The translations under genes and the position numbers were made by a program. From the NCBI GenBank assembly GCA_947247005.1, contig OX365959.1, positions 39,841,097 through 39,905,096 on the forward strand: a stretch of DNA of 64,000 bases, in the 5' to 3' direction. Below, piece by piece: positions 12,040-24,928 of this stretch (position 1 is its first letter; each line of letters begins with the position of its first letter). Source of the stretch: Spisula solida. Lineage: Eukaryota; Mollusca; Bivalvia; Venerida; Mactridae. The notes below the pieces were generated by a model, which worked only from the letters and a program-made list of their open reading frames with translations, made no database searches and had not been told where the DNA came from.

Positions 12040-12790
12040 CTTTAGTTAAAGAGCATGATTCACCATGAAAGAAAAAACACAAAATATATAATTTTACGCT
12101 CAGACAATAGGTTTGTGCCCAACTATCTCAGAAATGTAGCAACAAGATTCGAAACATGGAAAGCTACAACAATTTTGGCACATGAAAAATACTAAATAAT
12201 ACATAAGTATCATCCGACATATTCGCAACAAGCTACCTCTCACAGACATTTTTTCCAACAATTTTCACAACATATCATCATTATTTATTACTCTATCTTC
12301 ATTTGCATCCAGCGTGTTAAAAATCACAGGTTGTAGAAACATATTCCATAATCATTATTGTAATATATTAGAGGAAAAATGGAGAAAAAATGTTGGCAAA
12401 AAAGCCAGATAACTGCTCATGAAATGTCAGTATGCGTTACGGCTTCCGGGCCAGAAGTATGGGCATCCATCACAACTAACAAGTAATAAATGCATTCATT
12501 AATTTCCGAAACAAAAACCTCAACTCCCCCACATAGCGAATAATATATATACTTACAATTGAAATGTGAGTTTCATATGTTTTTTAGTGATGCTCCACCA
12601 GGGGGTATGAGATTCAGTATGTATCTCAGCCATGTAAGCTATGACAGAACAGATTTAATAAATATTGTCCTAATCTTTTACATTCAGTGAAGCTTTGATG
12701 TGTAATACTACTATGTTTACATTTTCAAAGGTCTGCACAAATTATACAACCTTTATCCAGTACAGTACCGTAGGCATAAATTTACTTATC
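12040..12790. other. unique AT-rich sequence, no gene seen
   Basis: No supported feature. Confidence 0.5.
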
Positions 12791-12792
12791 GA

Positions 12793-13150
12793 ACCATTGG
12801 CTTTGCTAGTGACCATTGGCTTTGCTAGTGACCATTGGCTTTGCTAGTGACCATTGACTTTGCTAGTGACCATTGGCTTTGCTAGTGACCATTGGCTTTG
12901 CTTACACCTTTGACATTGCTTGTGCCATTAACTTTATTTGTTATTACCATTGGCATTGCTTGTACCATTGGCATTGCTTACACCTTTGACATTGCTTGTG
13001 CCATTAACTTTATTTGTTAATACCATTGGCATTGCTTGTACCATTGGCATTGCTTGTGCTATTGGCTTTGCTTGTGCCATTGGCTTTATTTGCACCTTTT
13101 GGTAACGCTTATACCTTTTTTGCATTGCTTGCTCCATTGGCAAAAAGTTA
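12793..13150. repeat. minisatellite with 19-bp units and a 76-bp higher-order period
   Basis: The left part (12793-12905) is six near-perfect copies of the 19-mer accattggctttgctagtg. The right part uses related 18-bp words (accattggcattgcttgt, acctttgacattgcttgtg, ccattaactttatttg). A block starting cttacacctttgacattgc recurs exactly 76 bp later (12901 and 12977). Higher-order structure of this kind arises by unequal exchange of multimers. Frames on both strands across it are artefacts. Confidence 0.93.
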
Positions 13151-13154
13151 CAGA

Positions 13155-16100
13155 ATTATATATATTACCATTGGCTTCGCATACAAAACACAGATCTTGT
13201 TGTCTAGTCCTAACTTATGCTTTCTGTTTGCGAATAGTTTTAATTTGCTCTTTAACAGATTTTCCAAATTAAACAGACATTGACTTTCATATCTACTATA
13301 AGTCGACCTCATCATTGCAAGCATAATTCACAATCATCCTGAAGGCTTTAAGTTCTCATAATTGGAAATGTAATTGCTATGGAAATATAAATTGCATAAT
13401 TTTGTTTTACTTTTACTACTAAGATAAATGTATGCCCTTTCATACCCCTACTCAAACATGGTACAATTACTTTCAATGCACTACCCCCAGAAGAATCAGA
13501 TTAAGTTATAATAACAATTAGATGAACCTGTATTATCATTCGCAGACAAATAATCATCTCAAACATCAAACGAGATTCTGTGAGTACTTTGTATCATTAT
13601 AGAAATTTCCTATCACATATTTACCAATTAATTGATAAGTTCAAGTATACTGGAACATAGCATAACAAAAATTGCAATCTTAATCTTCTAGATAACTCTT
13701 CGCAACCTTTCCATCACGGCAAATATGCAATCAACTGAGTACAGATGAGTTTTTTTCTGTAATTGCGCAATGTTGCAGGCAATATTGACATCACTAAGCT
13801 TATTGTTCAGGCAAGCAATTAAGTGTCAACAAATCATTGTATTACACCGGGTAATCCTGGTGCAGTTTCAACTTTTTGCACCCTCCTGATTGAGATTGCA
13901 CGAAACTTTAATCCAGATAAATTATTTGTTTTTATTAAATTTATATATTCCAGATACTTTTGTGTAGTTCCAGACAAAAATTGTAGTTTCAGGCAAAAAT
14001 TGTAAGAATTTTAGAGTATCAAATCTCTGGTTTGTGTCTATGGATGTTCCTTTGAGGCAGTCTGTGTCCACACTTACCCAGTAGATAGTCAATCACGTAA
14101 AACATAAAATGTCTTAATTGAAATTTCTATTTTCACCAAAAAAATCTGAGTAATTTGAAGTAAAATGTTTCCCTAAGAACTACCTAGAATTAGGACCAAA
14201 ATTTCTCTTAAATAAAACCAGCAAAAAACTTGAGCCTGTCTTCATTTCAATTTGCCTGGAACAGTAAACTGGAATCATCATTAGCCACCATTACAGAACA
14301 TTGGCATAAATGTCAATTGAACAGGATAGAAAAATCTCATACAGTAATCAGATCTTTCTTTATAAAAAATCCCAATTTATGACCTACCAAAATCCCCGAT
14401 GGACTAATAAACAAAGCAATTTCAATGTGAAGGGATTGGTTTTTAAGAAAATTCCTTTCACAAGTTTTATAGCCAAGATATATGTACAATGCATATCAGC
14501 AAAACGCAAATAAACTTGAACCTCAATTTCATGAGTCCCCAGGATGCTTTAACGCTATGACTTTTTTATTAGATAATATTAATGAATAAAATTTTAAATA
14601 TGGATGACTCAGACAAAGTTAATTAAATCTGCCTGCACCTTTTGTACAATGCTCGCCTCCATATCTCAGCAATACTTGATTGAAATTTTTCTAAACTTTC
14701 CTCAAACATTCACAAGAACATGTTCTTCCTGAAACTCACCATGTGAAACAATTACAGGACATTTATCTATTTTACACTGCAATTACTTTCAATGTTTATT
14801 GATACCTGGTTAACACAGCCACAACTAAAACAATGGTATTCATATTTCTGGCTTCGTTATTTTGTGAAAATTCCAGAGCTGAAAAATTCCATACCTACAT
14901 ATTGTTTTGAACAATATTTCCGCACCTATTTACAGACTTCCGATACAGACCACCAGCTTTCATGCTTACATTATCCAATTAACAGATCAACATGTTACTA
15001 TAACAATGTAGCTTCTTGAGAAATTAAGTTACATAACAGAAGATATGCTGTATAAACCATCTGTCTATTCTCCAGTGACATTAGGGGCATCCTAACAAAG
15101 CTTCTCAACTTCTGGCAAAAATCTGTTTTCCACACCAAACATTTAAATAGGTGAAAAACATTCATAAACATTCAAAACCAAGAAATAATGAACAGACTTG
15201 TGTTTTTAAACCCAGAATAAATAATTACTTGATTATCATTTCTCATAATTAATTATCACTATATTTTAGGAATCAACAGTCAGTGAAAATGTTTCAAAAC
15301 CCATGAAGAAAAACAGTCAAAATCATAAATAAAAACACCAGTATCTAATTTTTATATATCAAAACCCACTTCTCTTGATTTTAAATCTAGAAATTTAAAT
15401 AATAATGAAAATAATTGGCTTTGATAAAATAAATTTTAGGGCAATAAATTGTCTTAAACATAATTATGAAGACAACATTATTTGTAATCTAATTTTAAAG
15501 GCTCAATCTGGAGAACATTGTTCTGAGAATTTGTTTCCATATTAATCAAATGTACTTTAATTGTTGATGAAAAACAAGCACAGCAAAGTGGTGCATGCGT
15601 TTTGTTTACAGTAAACAGTGAGTATTATATTCCAAAAAATATTCAATTGAGCATGACTGTAAAATTACCATCAGCAACAATAATTATGAGTTAAAATTTA
15701 TGATGAAGTTCAAAATACCATTATGCCCCATATGCAGAGGATAATGTGACACATATGCACGGATTAATGTGACATCATCGTTTTTTATCTGATGATACTG
15801 GAAACTGGCTCAGATGTCAGAACAACCTTAGAAACAATGGCAGAGAGTGCAGACATGCAGCTAATTGCACTGTGTCACATGTTAACAAGAACACATCAAA
15901 AATGCACTGTGTCACACGTACCAAAAGAACTCCGCAAACAGCAAGAAAACGCATTCATCATAAACACCCACGGAAATAAATCCAGTAAAATGTTCCATAA
16001 ATACGTAATTATCTTTTCTTTTAACACATACACACCTATCAGAGAGAACAAAATAAACATGTTACAATCATGGGAATTGCATTACATTGTCAACTAATTC

Positions 16101-16370
16101 GGAGATATTACTTCTGCCATTCTGCCATTTTTATTTCAGATACGGATTATTCAAAAACATTCTGAGAATTCCATCAAAGTCAACACTCCCCCCTTCCCTA
16201 CCAATAATACATTCAACCAAACAGTAGACAAAGGACAAGACAAATAGTTGGATGAACCATGATCACACCAAACAAACAAGAAGAAACACCATAATGTAAG
16301 AATGAGTCAGTTAAGTGTTGCTTTGTGGGTAATATTTGTCCTTGTGATGTGTGCTCGTGTCCTAAAAAGT
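13155..16370. other. unique AT-rich sequence, no gene seen
   Basis: About 3.2 kb without a supported gene. Minor doublets only: gacaaaaattgtagtttc-type at about 13965-14005 and gcactgtgtcaca at about 15867 and 15904. Short plus-strand frames at 13823, 14310, 14792 and 15792 have no protein-like features. Confidence 0.55.
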
Positions 16371-16374
16371 ACAG

Positions 16375-16454
16375 TCAGTTCCTTTTATGCCTTTCATGCT
16401 CTGCTGTTTCTGTTCAAGTGCTGCCTTCCCTGTCTGATTGGTTATTATCTTTCA
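16375..16454 (+). repeat. dispersed family A, copy 2
   Basis: Contains ttttatgcctttcatgct, ctgctgtttctgttcaag, tgctgccttccctgtctg and ttattatctttc in the family order. It shares the ttttatgcctttt stretch with the copy at 33930, suggesting a subfamily. Confidence 0.7.
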
Positions 16455-17330
16455 GATAAACTGACAGTGATGTTGTTTTGAATGTTTTATACTTTAGGTA
16501 CTGTATCTAAAAGCTTGGTTGTTGTTGTTGCTATATCAAGGTTATAGCACTGGCAGCCATTATAGCGCCTTAAAGGGAGGGAGGTATGGGCTTGTCCAAC
16601 TGCCTTGCTTCATTAATAAAGTTACTTATAGTGCAGGTACATGTATTATTAGACAAGTCAAGCATCACAGAGTAAAACCAGAAAATGTAAGAACGAGTTT
16701 ATGTATAAATTTAAACACTGCAGAAGAAGCAGGGAATACAATTTACAAGACAGCCAAATCCCACCACCTCAAAAATCCCAGTTAAAAAAAGCAAGAAAAA
16801 AATAAGACAACAACAGAAGTAGCAACAATATGGGACACATTACATAAAGCATCAATGATTGTTGCTTTGGAAGGTGAGTGAGTAATATCCTGAAATTTAC
16901 AAGAATGATTACTAGTATACCCATAAGCTAACCGGTCTAGACATTCAAATATTCTGACTGACAGTCTATGTCATCACCATGTAACTGTATAACCCTATCA
17001 GCAACAATTTGATGAGTTTTAAAACAGAAGCTTCCTTCAACACCTACAGTGTATGGGGGAAAAGATGAAAAGAAGAAGTATATATAAACAATTCATAACC
17101 AGGTATTATATTACCTACCAACGAAGAAACCACAGCAACAGTTACAGCCGCTACAGGTATTGAGAAACAGACACACGGAGAACTCAACATGTGTTCACCT
17201 TTGATGAAGTAACAATTGATTGCATTAAGGAGAACTTGAACCCTATACACCATGGTATCACCACCTTTCTAAATCCTGCTCTGAGGTTTACACTTTGGTT
17301 ACAATCAACAGTTCTTGCATTTATGGGTTG
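16455..17330. other. unique sequence, no gene seen
   Basis: No supported feature; frames are short on both strands. Confidence 0.5.
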
Positions 17331-17334
17331 AATA

Positions 17335-17395
17335 AAGATAGGAAAATATCGGACAGGGAAGCCAGCACTCAACTGAAACAGCTAGCCCGGCACTT
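17335..17395 (-). repeat. dispersed family A, short copy
   Basis: The reverse complement reads ctgtttcagttgagtgctgg then cttccctgtccgatatttt. This is among the closest matches to the family core although only about 60 bp remains. Confidence 0.7.
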
Positions 17396-17606
17396 ATTTA
17401 CAAGTCAATGAAACCCTGAACATCCAAGCAAGGACAACAATCCTGCTGCACAAGCCAATGGCAGATTGGCTGATCCCAAACATCGAAGAAGATACAAGCA
17501 TGAAGCAAGCAGATCCCAGAAATAAAGTTTCAGTACAAGAAAACTACATGACCTGAACCAGTAGTGAGTAATAAAACATATTAACCTTCTACGTTACAGC
17601 CACCCA

Positions 17607-17697
17607 TCACACATGTATGAATGACTTAACACATAATCACACATGTATAAATGACTTAACACATAATCACACATGTATGAATGACTTAACATGTAAT
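17607..17697. repeat. 30-bp minisatellite, 3 copies
   Basis: Three copies of tcacacatgtatgaatgact followed by taacacataa; the middle copy has one change (tgtataa). Confidence 0.95.
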
Positions 17698-17720
17698 AAA
17701 GTTAGGTTATATTGTCAAAA

Positions 17721-17880
17721 CAGAGATTAGCTAAGCCGGTAAGGGGGTGGCTAGGAACATTATGTTAAATGAAGCCAGTTTGATTCATTCTAGGAAACAC
17801 AGGGGAAATGTAAGTCCTATTAAACCATGCGGTTAATGCCTTGAGTAACCTAACCGCCCAGGAATTCTCTCTTGAACACT
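17721..17880 (+). repeat. tRNA-like SINE candidate
   Basis: The 12-mer tagctaagccgg (17728-17739) fits the pol III A-box consensus TRGCNNAGYNGG. The word gtttgattc (17778-17786) fits the B-box core with one change. Their start-to-start distance of 50 bp is normal for a tRNA. The acceptor ends do not pair, so it is not a functional tRNA gene. Downstream, gcggtta and taaccgc (about 17829-17857) form a 7-bp inverted repeat that could be part of a SINE body. The 3' end is not defined. Confidence 0.5.
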
Positions 17881-18221
17881 AAACCCAGACCAAAAACACC
17901 AGCACCCAATAACACATAGGAAGAAAAAACTTCAGAATTCTTAGCCAATCCACATTTCTTAGATAATATACTAATCGACTTGTAGTAATCCTTAATGGTA
18001 AGCAATTAATCAGGTGTAATGATATGACAAAACACGACTTGTTCTTTAGATGTTTTTAGCGTGTTATTAATTGGTAATTACACTTTTAGACCAAGACATT
18101 AACACCAGAGAAATTGTGGCAATTTGTTTCAGTAGAAATGAATTCCATCGGGTAGAGCCACCTACTGGATCAAGTTCATTAATGAGAAGCTTTTTCAAGA
18201 ATTTTTCACATTATTTCTACA

Positions 18222-18556
18222 TATTATATTTATTCTGATTAAAGCGGATGGTTCCCTACTCTACATATATTATTTAATCTGATTAAAGCGGCTGGTTCCC
18301 TGCTCTTTATATTTTATTTAATCTGATTAAATCAGATGGTTCCCTACTCTACATATATTATTTAATCTGATTAAAGCGGCTGGTTCCCTGCTCTTCATAT
18401 TTTATTTAATCTGATTAAAGCGGATGGTTCCCTACTCTACATATATGATTCAATCTGATTAAAGGCACTGGTTCCCTGCTCTATATATATTTCATTTGGC
18501 ACTGTGGTTCCCTGCACTACATATTTTATTTCATCTGATTAAAGGCGCTGGTTCCA
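18222..18556. repeat. 44-bp tandem array, 6 regular plus 2 degraded copies
   Basis: The word attaaagcgg (or a variant) starts at 18238, 18282, 18326, 18370, 18414 and 18458, exactly 44 bp apart. A shortened unit and a final unit at 18538 follow. Each unit reads gctggttccctgctctacat then atattttatttaatctg. Alternate units share gcggatggttccctactc versus gcggctggttccctgctc, hinting at an 88-bp dimer. Confidence 0.95.
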
Positions 18557-18559
18557 CTG

Positions 18560-19370
18560 TTACTTAAGGCAATATTTGCGGTGTTAAATATCTTGTTGTA
18601 AAAATCGAAAATAGAACACCAGCAACTGCATCTGATAAATAATTTTCTCATCTTTCCCTGTCATAATTTCCATGTGATTAAATGCATTTTTCAGAAATCT
18701 TGGCTCCTAAACATCTGATAATTCTGTTTTTCAGGGTATAATATGGATTAGTGAAATTCATCAGATTATTGATTTTTTTATCTTAATTATAATCTTTTTT
18801 TCCCGTTCTTTTTTGTCGTTTTTTTTTTATTTGATCCGAGGTGGATGATGAAAGTCAATAAACTATTGCAGTTTTAGCTATGTGATCTTAGAATATTTAA
18901 GAGGAGAGTTTTTCATGTTATATACACATTTAGATTGGGTGACACTATATTGTGTTTCATTTAAATTATAAAAATTGCTTTTTTCTCTACAAAGGGAAAG
19001 CATCTTCATACATACACATACAAGGCATGCTACATTACGCAGTCAATGTTCTTTAAACAACCGTGCAATTAGTATCGTTTTTCTGAGGGAAAAATACAAA
19101 TTTTATACCAATTTAATAATACGATGCCATCACCATTAGTATTTTACATCTGTACATTATTGAGGAAGCAATTTCTTGAAACAAATAATTCACATTCGTT
19201 ACCATGGCACCATGTGGGTTTCATATTATTAGAATTTTTCTCTAACAATCATAAGCACACAAGTCTTGTCGCTTTGTAGAACGAATAGAATAAACCAGGT
19301 CATATTGGATAGATGAGAATGAAACATTGTAAGAGAAATAATGTCACATGCACTGCAATCAGAATCAGCG
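18560..19370. other. unique AT-rich sequence, no gene seen
   Basis: T-rich near 18770-18830. No supported feature. Confidence 0.5.
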
Positions 19371-19372
19371 CA

Positions 19373-19535
19373 AAGGAGTGCCAAAGAGAGCAAAGGCAGC
19401 AAAGGAGTGTCATATAGAGTAAAGGAGTGTCATATAGAGTAAAGGAGTGTCATATACAGCAAAGGAGTGTCAAAGAGAGCAAAGGAGTGTCATATACAGC
19501 AAAGGAGTGTCATATACAGCAAAGGAGTATCACAT
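19373..19535. repeat. 20-bp minisatellite, about 8 copies
   Basis: Unit aaaggagtgtcatatagagt, alternating with variants ending tacagc or caaagagagc. The period is 20 bp throughout. Overlapping plus-strand frames that start in the array are artefacts. Confidence 0.95.
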
Positions 19536-19539
19536 TTCT

Positions 19540-20420
19540 CTGGAAAGCAGTTGGTTATGGAGTGCTTGAATTGTCGTATATGCTTCAACTGGGTTACAGT
19601 TTGGGTTGGGTCAAGTCCAAATATTCAATGTTTAACATTTGGTGCATCATTTGTTTTTGATCATTAGTGTTAAGGAAAAAACAAATTATAAACAATTGCA
19701 AAATAAGATTCTATCTTTAGCACATAAAAGTTGGACATGGGTTTCGAGTTAAGTTGCAGTCATCTGCATCAGAACATTAATTTTCAACAAATTTGGCGTC
19801 AATAACTTTAGATATCATTAAAGTGGAGCAATGTAAATTATAAACTTAAGTCATTCACCACAGAAACCATTAAAATGTCTTATCTCTTGGCTAAATCAAT
19901 TTTTTATCAATATATACTCATTAAATCTCACACAAAACACTGTGGACTCTATGATGAAGATACAATTATAATATACGACTACTGTGAGTTTTCCTCTCGC
20001 AGATTTCATCTCATTAATGTCGAGTAAATGATGTCGGAATCTAAGGATGTCGGAATCTAACGTTGACAATCACGATGTGACAATTCTAGGAATGTCTCAT
20101 TTCTCGGAATTAATGCTCCAAGCGCCCTATAAGGCATGTCTCCCATTACTACCACAGCATGTGACAATAGGCACCGTGCATACAAATAACCTAATTACGA
20201 AGCAAAGTCAGCGATCCCCGTGCTCGGGGCAATTATGACCCGGAATAAGATATATAAGACTAAGAGATTTCGAAATGAAAATCAAGCTGTGTATAGGGAA
20301 ATATATTTGTTGTCCATGTAAGTATACTAGAATAAGTATGAAAGTTAATAAATATAAAATTTTAGTTAAACATCTTAATGAAATTTGTAATACTGGAATG
20401 TAGGTACTAGGTTTTGTCCC
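19540..20420. other. unique sequence with a higher-CpG islet at about 20030-20240
   Basis: No gene. The word tgtcggaatctaa is doubled at about 20033 and 20048. The islet ends with a 5-bp stem ccccg/cgggg around tgct at about 20216-20229. It could be a conserved noncoding element but nothing proves it. Confidence 0.4.
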
Positions 20421-20422
20421 GA

Positions 20423-20485
20423 TTGGTGCAACAAGGTTGTATCTCACTATAAAGTGCTTAGAAAGATACAACTTTGTTGCACCAA
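20423..20485 (+). ncRNA. compact 63-nt hairpin, possible pre-miRNA-like or fold-back
   Basis: The left arm 20423-20444 (ttggtgcaacaag...) and right arm 20464-20485 (...ctttgttgcaccaa) are complementary over 22 positions. There is a single G:U-type mismatch and a 19-nt loop. Stem and loop sizes are in the range of animal miRNA precursors. Outside the stem, gtactaggttt (20404-20414) can pair imperfectly with about 20486-20497. No known miRNA is recognised. A degraded tgcaccaac word occurs again near 20530, so a repeat-derived fold-back is the main alternative. Confidence 0.35.
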
Positions 20486-20489
20486 AGAG

Positions 20490-21185
20490 CCTATTACTGT
20501 CCTGGACTTGAAATTCTTGGTATTGATTGCACCAACAAATTGAATTGTGTCCATGCTTCAATTTTGTCACAAAAACACCTTCAGAATTATTAAATAGATC
20601 ATATTAAAGGTACATTAATCAAGGTAGTTAATAATGAAACTAATAGATATAAATGTGCGATATACGATCATACAATCTAATTGAATTGTAAGAAAAAACT
20701 AGTTAACATCAACGCATTTAAAGACTCATCTAATTTATGTAATTACGTAAAAACAAGCATCACAATTAAAGTCCTATTAAATATTTTTTGAAAAATCAAA
20801 AATATTTTCAAAATAAAATTTTATTGCGAAATTGAACTTTCTGAAGTAATTTAAATTACGAAATATGAAAAATGTAAAAATAAATGGTGTGTATAATGAT
20901 AAGATAGTAGATAAATTTATTCCGAAATATAAAGAAAATAAATTTTAAAATAAAGTTCTATAACATATCATTTCTTCAATCAGTTACAGTAACTTTGGAT
21001 GAATAGTTGCTAATGTAGATGCTATCAATGATAAAGATCACATAAATATTGGAGACAATTTATGCAAATTACATGACTGATAATAAAGACTCTGATTTTG
21101 ATGTTATTTAATATTTAATTGAGTCAAGTAATTTTTAGAGCAACTGCAATCTAAGTTACCTTACCATAAACTTTGAGGTGATATC
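20490..21185. other. unique AT-rich sequence, no gene seen
   Basis: Very AT-rich, with no supported feature. Confidence 0.5.
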
Positions 21186-21194
21186 AGCCTGAAG

Positions 21195-21312
21195 GAAAGT
21201 ATGTTTTGCAAAACCTGTTTTTATTGGCCAACTCACTTTACTACAAACTGTATCCACAATGTCTGTTGGTCAAAGTCATTTGTAAAACATGTTTTAATTG
21301 GGTCACATTGCC
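21195..21312 (+). repeat. dispersed family B, two divergent half-units
   Basis: The stretch ttggtcaaagtcatttgta then aaacatgttttaattgggtc matches units of the arrays at 37240 (same strand) and 43112 (opposite strand). A diverged upstream partner reads tgcaaaacctgtttttattg. Two overlapping plus-strand frames here are fortuitous. Confidence 0.55.
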
Positions 21313-21319
21313 ACAACTT

Positions 21320-23185
21320 AATGTTTGCATTTTGTTTCTATTTGAAAATACATTATTTTCCTTGCCTCCACATGCTCTTGTGCATTTGGTATTTCTTCTT
21401 TAATGCCTTCGTCTATTTTTACAAACTGAATGAATGTAATATTTATAAGTATTATCAGATGTGAAAATAGTCTCAAATACGTAAGTCTTACATTTACATG
21501 TTTTGTACACATGTGGCCAACCTCAATGACAACTATTCAATGAAAGCTTTTTACACATGTGCTAGGAGATGTGTTTTACATCCTGTGACTTGAATTCCAT
21601 ATTTTTGACCATTTTCACATTTGGGGTCCCCCGTGACTAAGAGGCATTAACTGACGAACCTGCTCATAGTAATTTTCTGATAATTTGTATAATTTTGTAA
21701 AATTGGAGCAAAGCATTAACACAAATTAGAGGGGACAACGGCAGAAAGCTTCCATCATAGAAAATGACAAGCTGCTTTTATGTTCTAATGTATTCACAGT
21801 TTACAAAAACCTGCTCATTAGCAATGGCAATATCTGAGGACTAAGAATTATTGAGCACAATTAACATTTTGAATACAATTAGAACTGTCCTAATTTGTTA
21901 TAATATGTAAAAAGTGGTTGCTACATTAGCACTGATTGTTTGAAATTGTGAACAGTGTTTTCCTGGAAAAAATTCAAACCACTTTCATTGATTTTCTTAT
22001 TGATTTTTTGGCAGGAACTTGGTTGAGAGCTTGGCTTGCAGTCAAGCTGGCTTTAAGCCCCCTGCGCTTGTCATAAGGAACAGCGAGAGGCCAATGTGTT
22101 ACTTAGTTTGAAGTCCTAGGGTACCTTTCCCTCTTGTTTTTGTGTATGCGCCCAGCTCAATCTTTATAGCAGTTAAGTATTGAAAACTTCTTGTTGAAGA
22201 GCTGCTCATTTTCATCGAGTTCCTGATATTCATATAACAAGTTTCAGACTAAGCAATGCCAATATATTTAATGTTCTCCATGTAGTTTTTGAAGCTGCAA
22301 ATGCTCATGATTAAAGCTGAATCAGCCAAATGATCTAAATAATTACATAACCATGCATTATAAATGGGCAGTAAGTCTTCAATGAACATACCATTGAATC
22401 AAAGCACTGTAAGTGCTCAATGGACATACCTTTGCAAAACAGTATAATTTTTCATCAGGATATGTAATTGTATACATACTTGCACGTACACACCACTCAA
22501 ATCAAATTGTACCTAAATCAATCAACTCTAACCCATGAGTTAATAACATTCCATTACAATGAACCAAAATTAAGGCCACAATAATTCAAAAAACAATTTT
22601 ACACCAGAACATGTTATCATCTCTGTCAATAAATTACGAGCCTTTATTTCTGTAACTTGGTTACATCACAACAATAATTACATGATAAACATACACGTAA
22701 CATAGTATATGACATGTTATGTACTGCCTCTGCTCATACTGTTTTAGACTTAATGTAAGATTATGTCCAAATAAGGAGTTTCGAGAAGAAAATGTCGTAC
22801 TAATGTATTATCACCACCTGAGCCAACTGTATAATCCAGGGGAGCACGTACACAACTAATTAGATTTCTCGGGGGACATCCTCGTGTAATATAAAGGTAA
22901 GACTATATCAGCCTCCATTAGGGGAAAATGAAGAGCTGCAGTACATGTTAGTATGTTAATTGTTGCGAAATAAATGTTGAACATGGATAAATGTCTTGTA
23001 AGGCGATTAAGTTTCAACGAAGAACAAATAAAATTTCTTTGCAACACTGCAGTTAAACTGTTGGTACCATTGCAAGCACATATTATATTGAACTCGGCTC
23101 TTGAAGTCAGTGAGTTAGTAACATTAAGTTTCCATTAATACTTTAAGACCATAATGACTTATTTGTAAAGCATGGTGACAATTAA
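21320..23185. other. unique sequence with a GC-richer islet at about 22020-22150
   Basis: No gene. The islet carries agcttg/caagct as a small inverted repeat (about 22029-22049), a ggctttaagccc palindrome and a pyrimidine-rich ctttccctcttg end. It may be an old element fragment. Not recognised. Confidence 0.4.
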
Positions 23186-23190
23186 GTTAA

Positions 23191-23293
23191 AAGATAATAT
23201 TAAGTCCGAAAGGGAAGGCAGCACTCAACTTGATCAGCCGAGCACAGAAAACATAAAAACATACATTTTTAGGCACAATGTCCAACACACAAC
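23191..23293 (-). repeat. dispersed family A, full copy
   Basis: The reverse complement reads ttgtgtgttggacattgtg, gtttttatgttttctgtgct, cggctgatcaagttgagtgc, tgccttccctttcgg, aatattatctt. It matches the copies at 7190 and 35712 along their whole length, which defines a core of about 100 bp. Confidence 0.8.
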
Positions 23294-23299
23294 CAAACA

Positions 23300-24920
23300 A
23301 GAAAATGATCTGCCAACGTCCTAGCTGTCAAAAAGCTGACTCAACTAGTTTCAGCAATCAAAAAGCTTGGTATAGTACCGTAGGGTAGCTAGGGGCTTTA
23401 AGGACAGTGCACATGCACCAAAACAGTAGCAATTATAATGTTTAAAGCAGTGCCTTTTGCATTACGCATGTTATTTACATCTAGAACATTATTAAGCATG
23501 CATACTCACAATTCAAAATTGTTATTTGATTAATACGTACGCAAAAATCTGTTACTAAACTTCAATGATTGCCAAAATAGTGACAAAAATGTCTGTAGAC
23601 CACCGACAAATCAAGGGTGAGATAACTCCGTCGATACCTTCCATACAATGTCTGTGTATTACACACAGCACGCTATCCTCACTCCATCATTCTAGGATCT
23701 GACATAAACAATCCTATTCATACTTTTATACCAAATTCCCCAGGCCCTTTCGTGACCTTACGATATCCCTCCTGCACGTTACAAGTACTAAACACTTGGT
23801 TGACAACCCAAGGCGGACATTTCAAAATTACCGATATCTTTTTGACTTCTCTTCTTTGACACCGTCAGTGTATATAAATTGCACAGCATATATTTGTTAA
23901 ATGTCAAAATGTTATCTGAAAATCTTGCACAAAGAGTTCAAGTTCAAATGTGTGTCATGCGACACCAATATAGCATATATCCAAACACATAATTAGCACA
24001 GACTTGTGCATTTGGCCAAGTTTACTTATTTCTTCAAGGAACAGAATGTGATGCATAAGACCTTGACACAACGCTGTGACTACTACAGCTTCAAGGGCTC
24101 GGAGCAAGCCACATCGGCTAGCCACTACATATCCATTAGACTTCAAGTTATAACTTTTTAATATCCCACAAGCATATTGCAACATGCTTACTTCATTAAT
24201 TATTTATTACAAAGTATTTAAATTATTTATCAAGTTCATAAAACCAAAGAAGACGGAATTACCAGTAAATCGTGTACAAATAGAATCAGTTATATTTTAT
24301 CAGAAAGACAAATACGACCTTATCAAACTACAAAATTATTAGGTTTCACCAAATGCAAAGACTACACCATGATTCTTTGATGTTTAATAAATTAGTAATT
24401 GATTTTTCGCAGACCACCCCATGTGCAAAGCTTTGATCTGCAGATAACGATGATTGTCTCAGTGCCGGCAATTTGCAATAATTAATAAACGCTATCGGGG
24501 TCTTTGACAAAGGTTTTGTGAACTAATTATGATAAAACAATACAGCAACAATGTGACACAACATCGATAATTATTAATATGACATTTTATTATAACGACA
24601 TTGACTTTATCTTGTGGAATTTTGAATATAAATAATTCCATTCACGAACCGGAGTACTTCACAGTTAATATAACAGATATATCTGATACACTGAAAATCT
24701 TTAGGCCAAAAATAAATTAATAGTGTGGTTCTGCAATATACTGTAACATTATATAGGGTAGCTAGGTAGGTAGGAAAATTAAAAAACATTTTTTTTAATT
24801 TATTGATAATTTACTGATTTTTTGCAGTGGAAGATCAACGATCCGTGATGACATCCAGCAAATGGACAATAAAATGTTTATATGGGTAGGGGCAAAAAAA
24901 ATAGGAAAGGCGAGGGTTAC
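23300..24920. other. unique sequence, no gene seen
   Basis: No supported feature. The stretch 23580-23790 is less AT-rich and free of repeats but has no usable open frame. Confidence 0.5.
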
Positions 24921-24928
24921 ATGAGTCT

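Noticed and set aside
20213..20230. ccccg/cgggg stem as a transcription terminator
   Set aside because: The window is eukaryotic and no T-run follows; no terminator role can be supported.
20208..20570. 120-codon minus-strand frame
   Set aside because: Covers the 20423-20485 hairpin and AT-rich sequence; composition is Ile/Leu/Tyr-rich as expected of random AT-rich DNA, with no domain.
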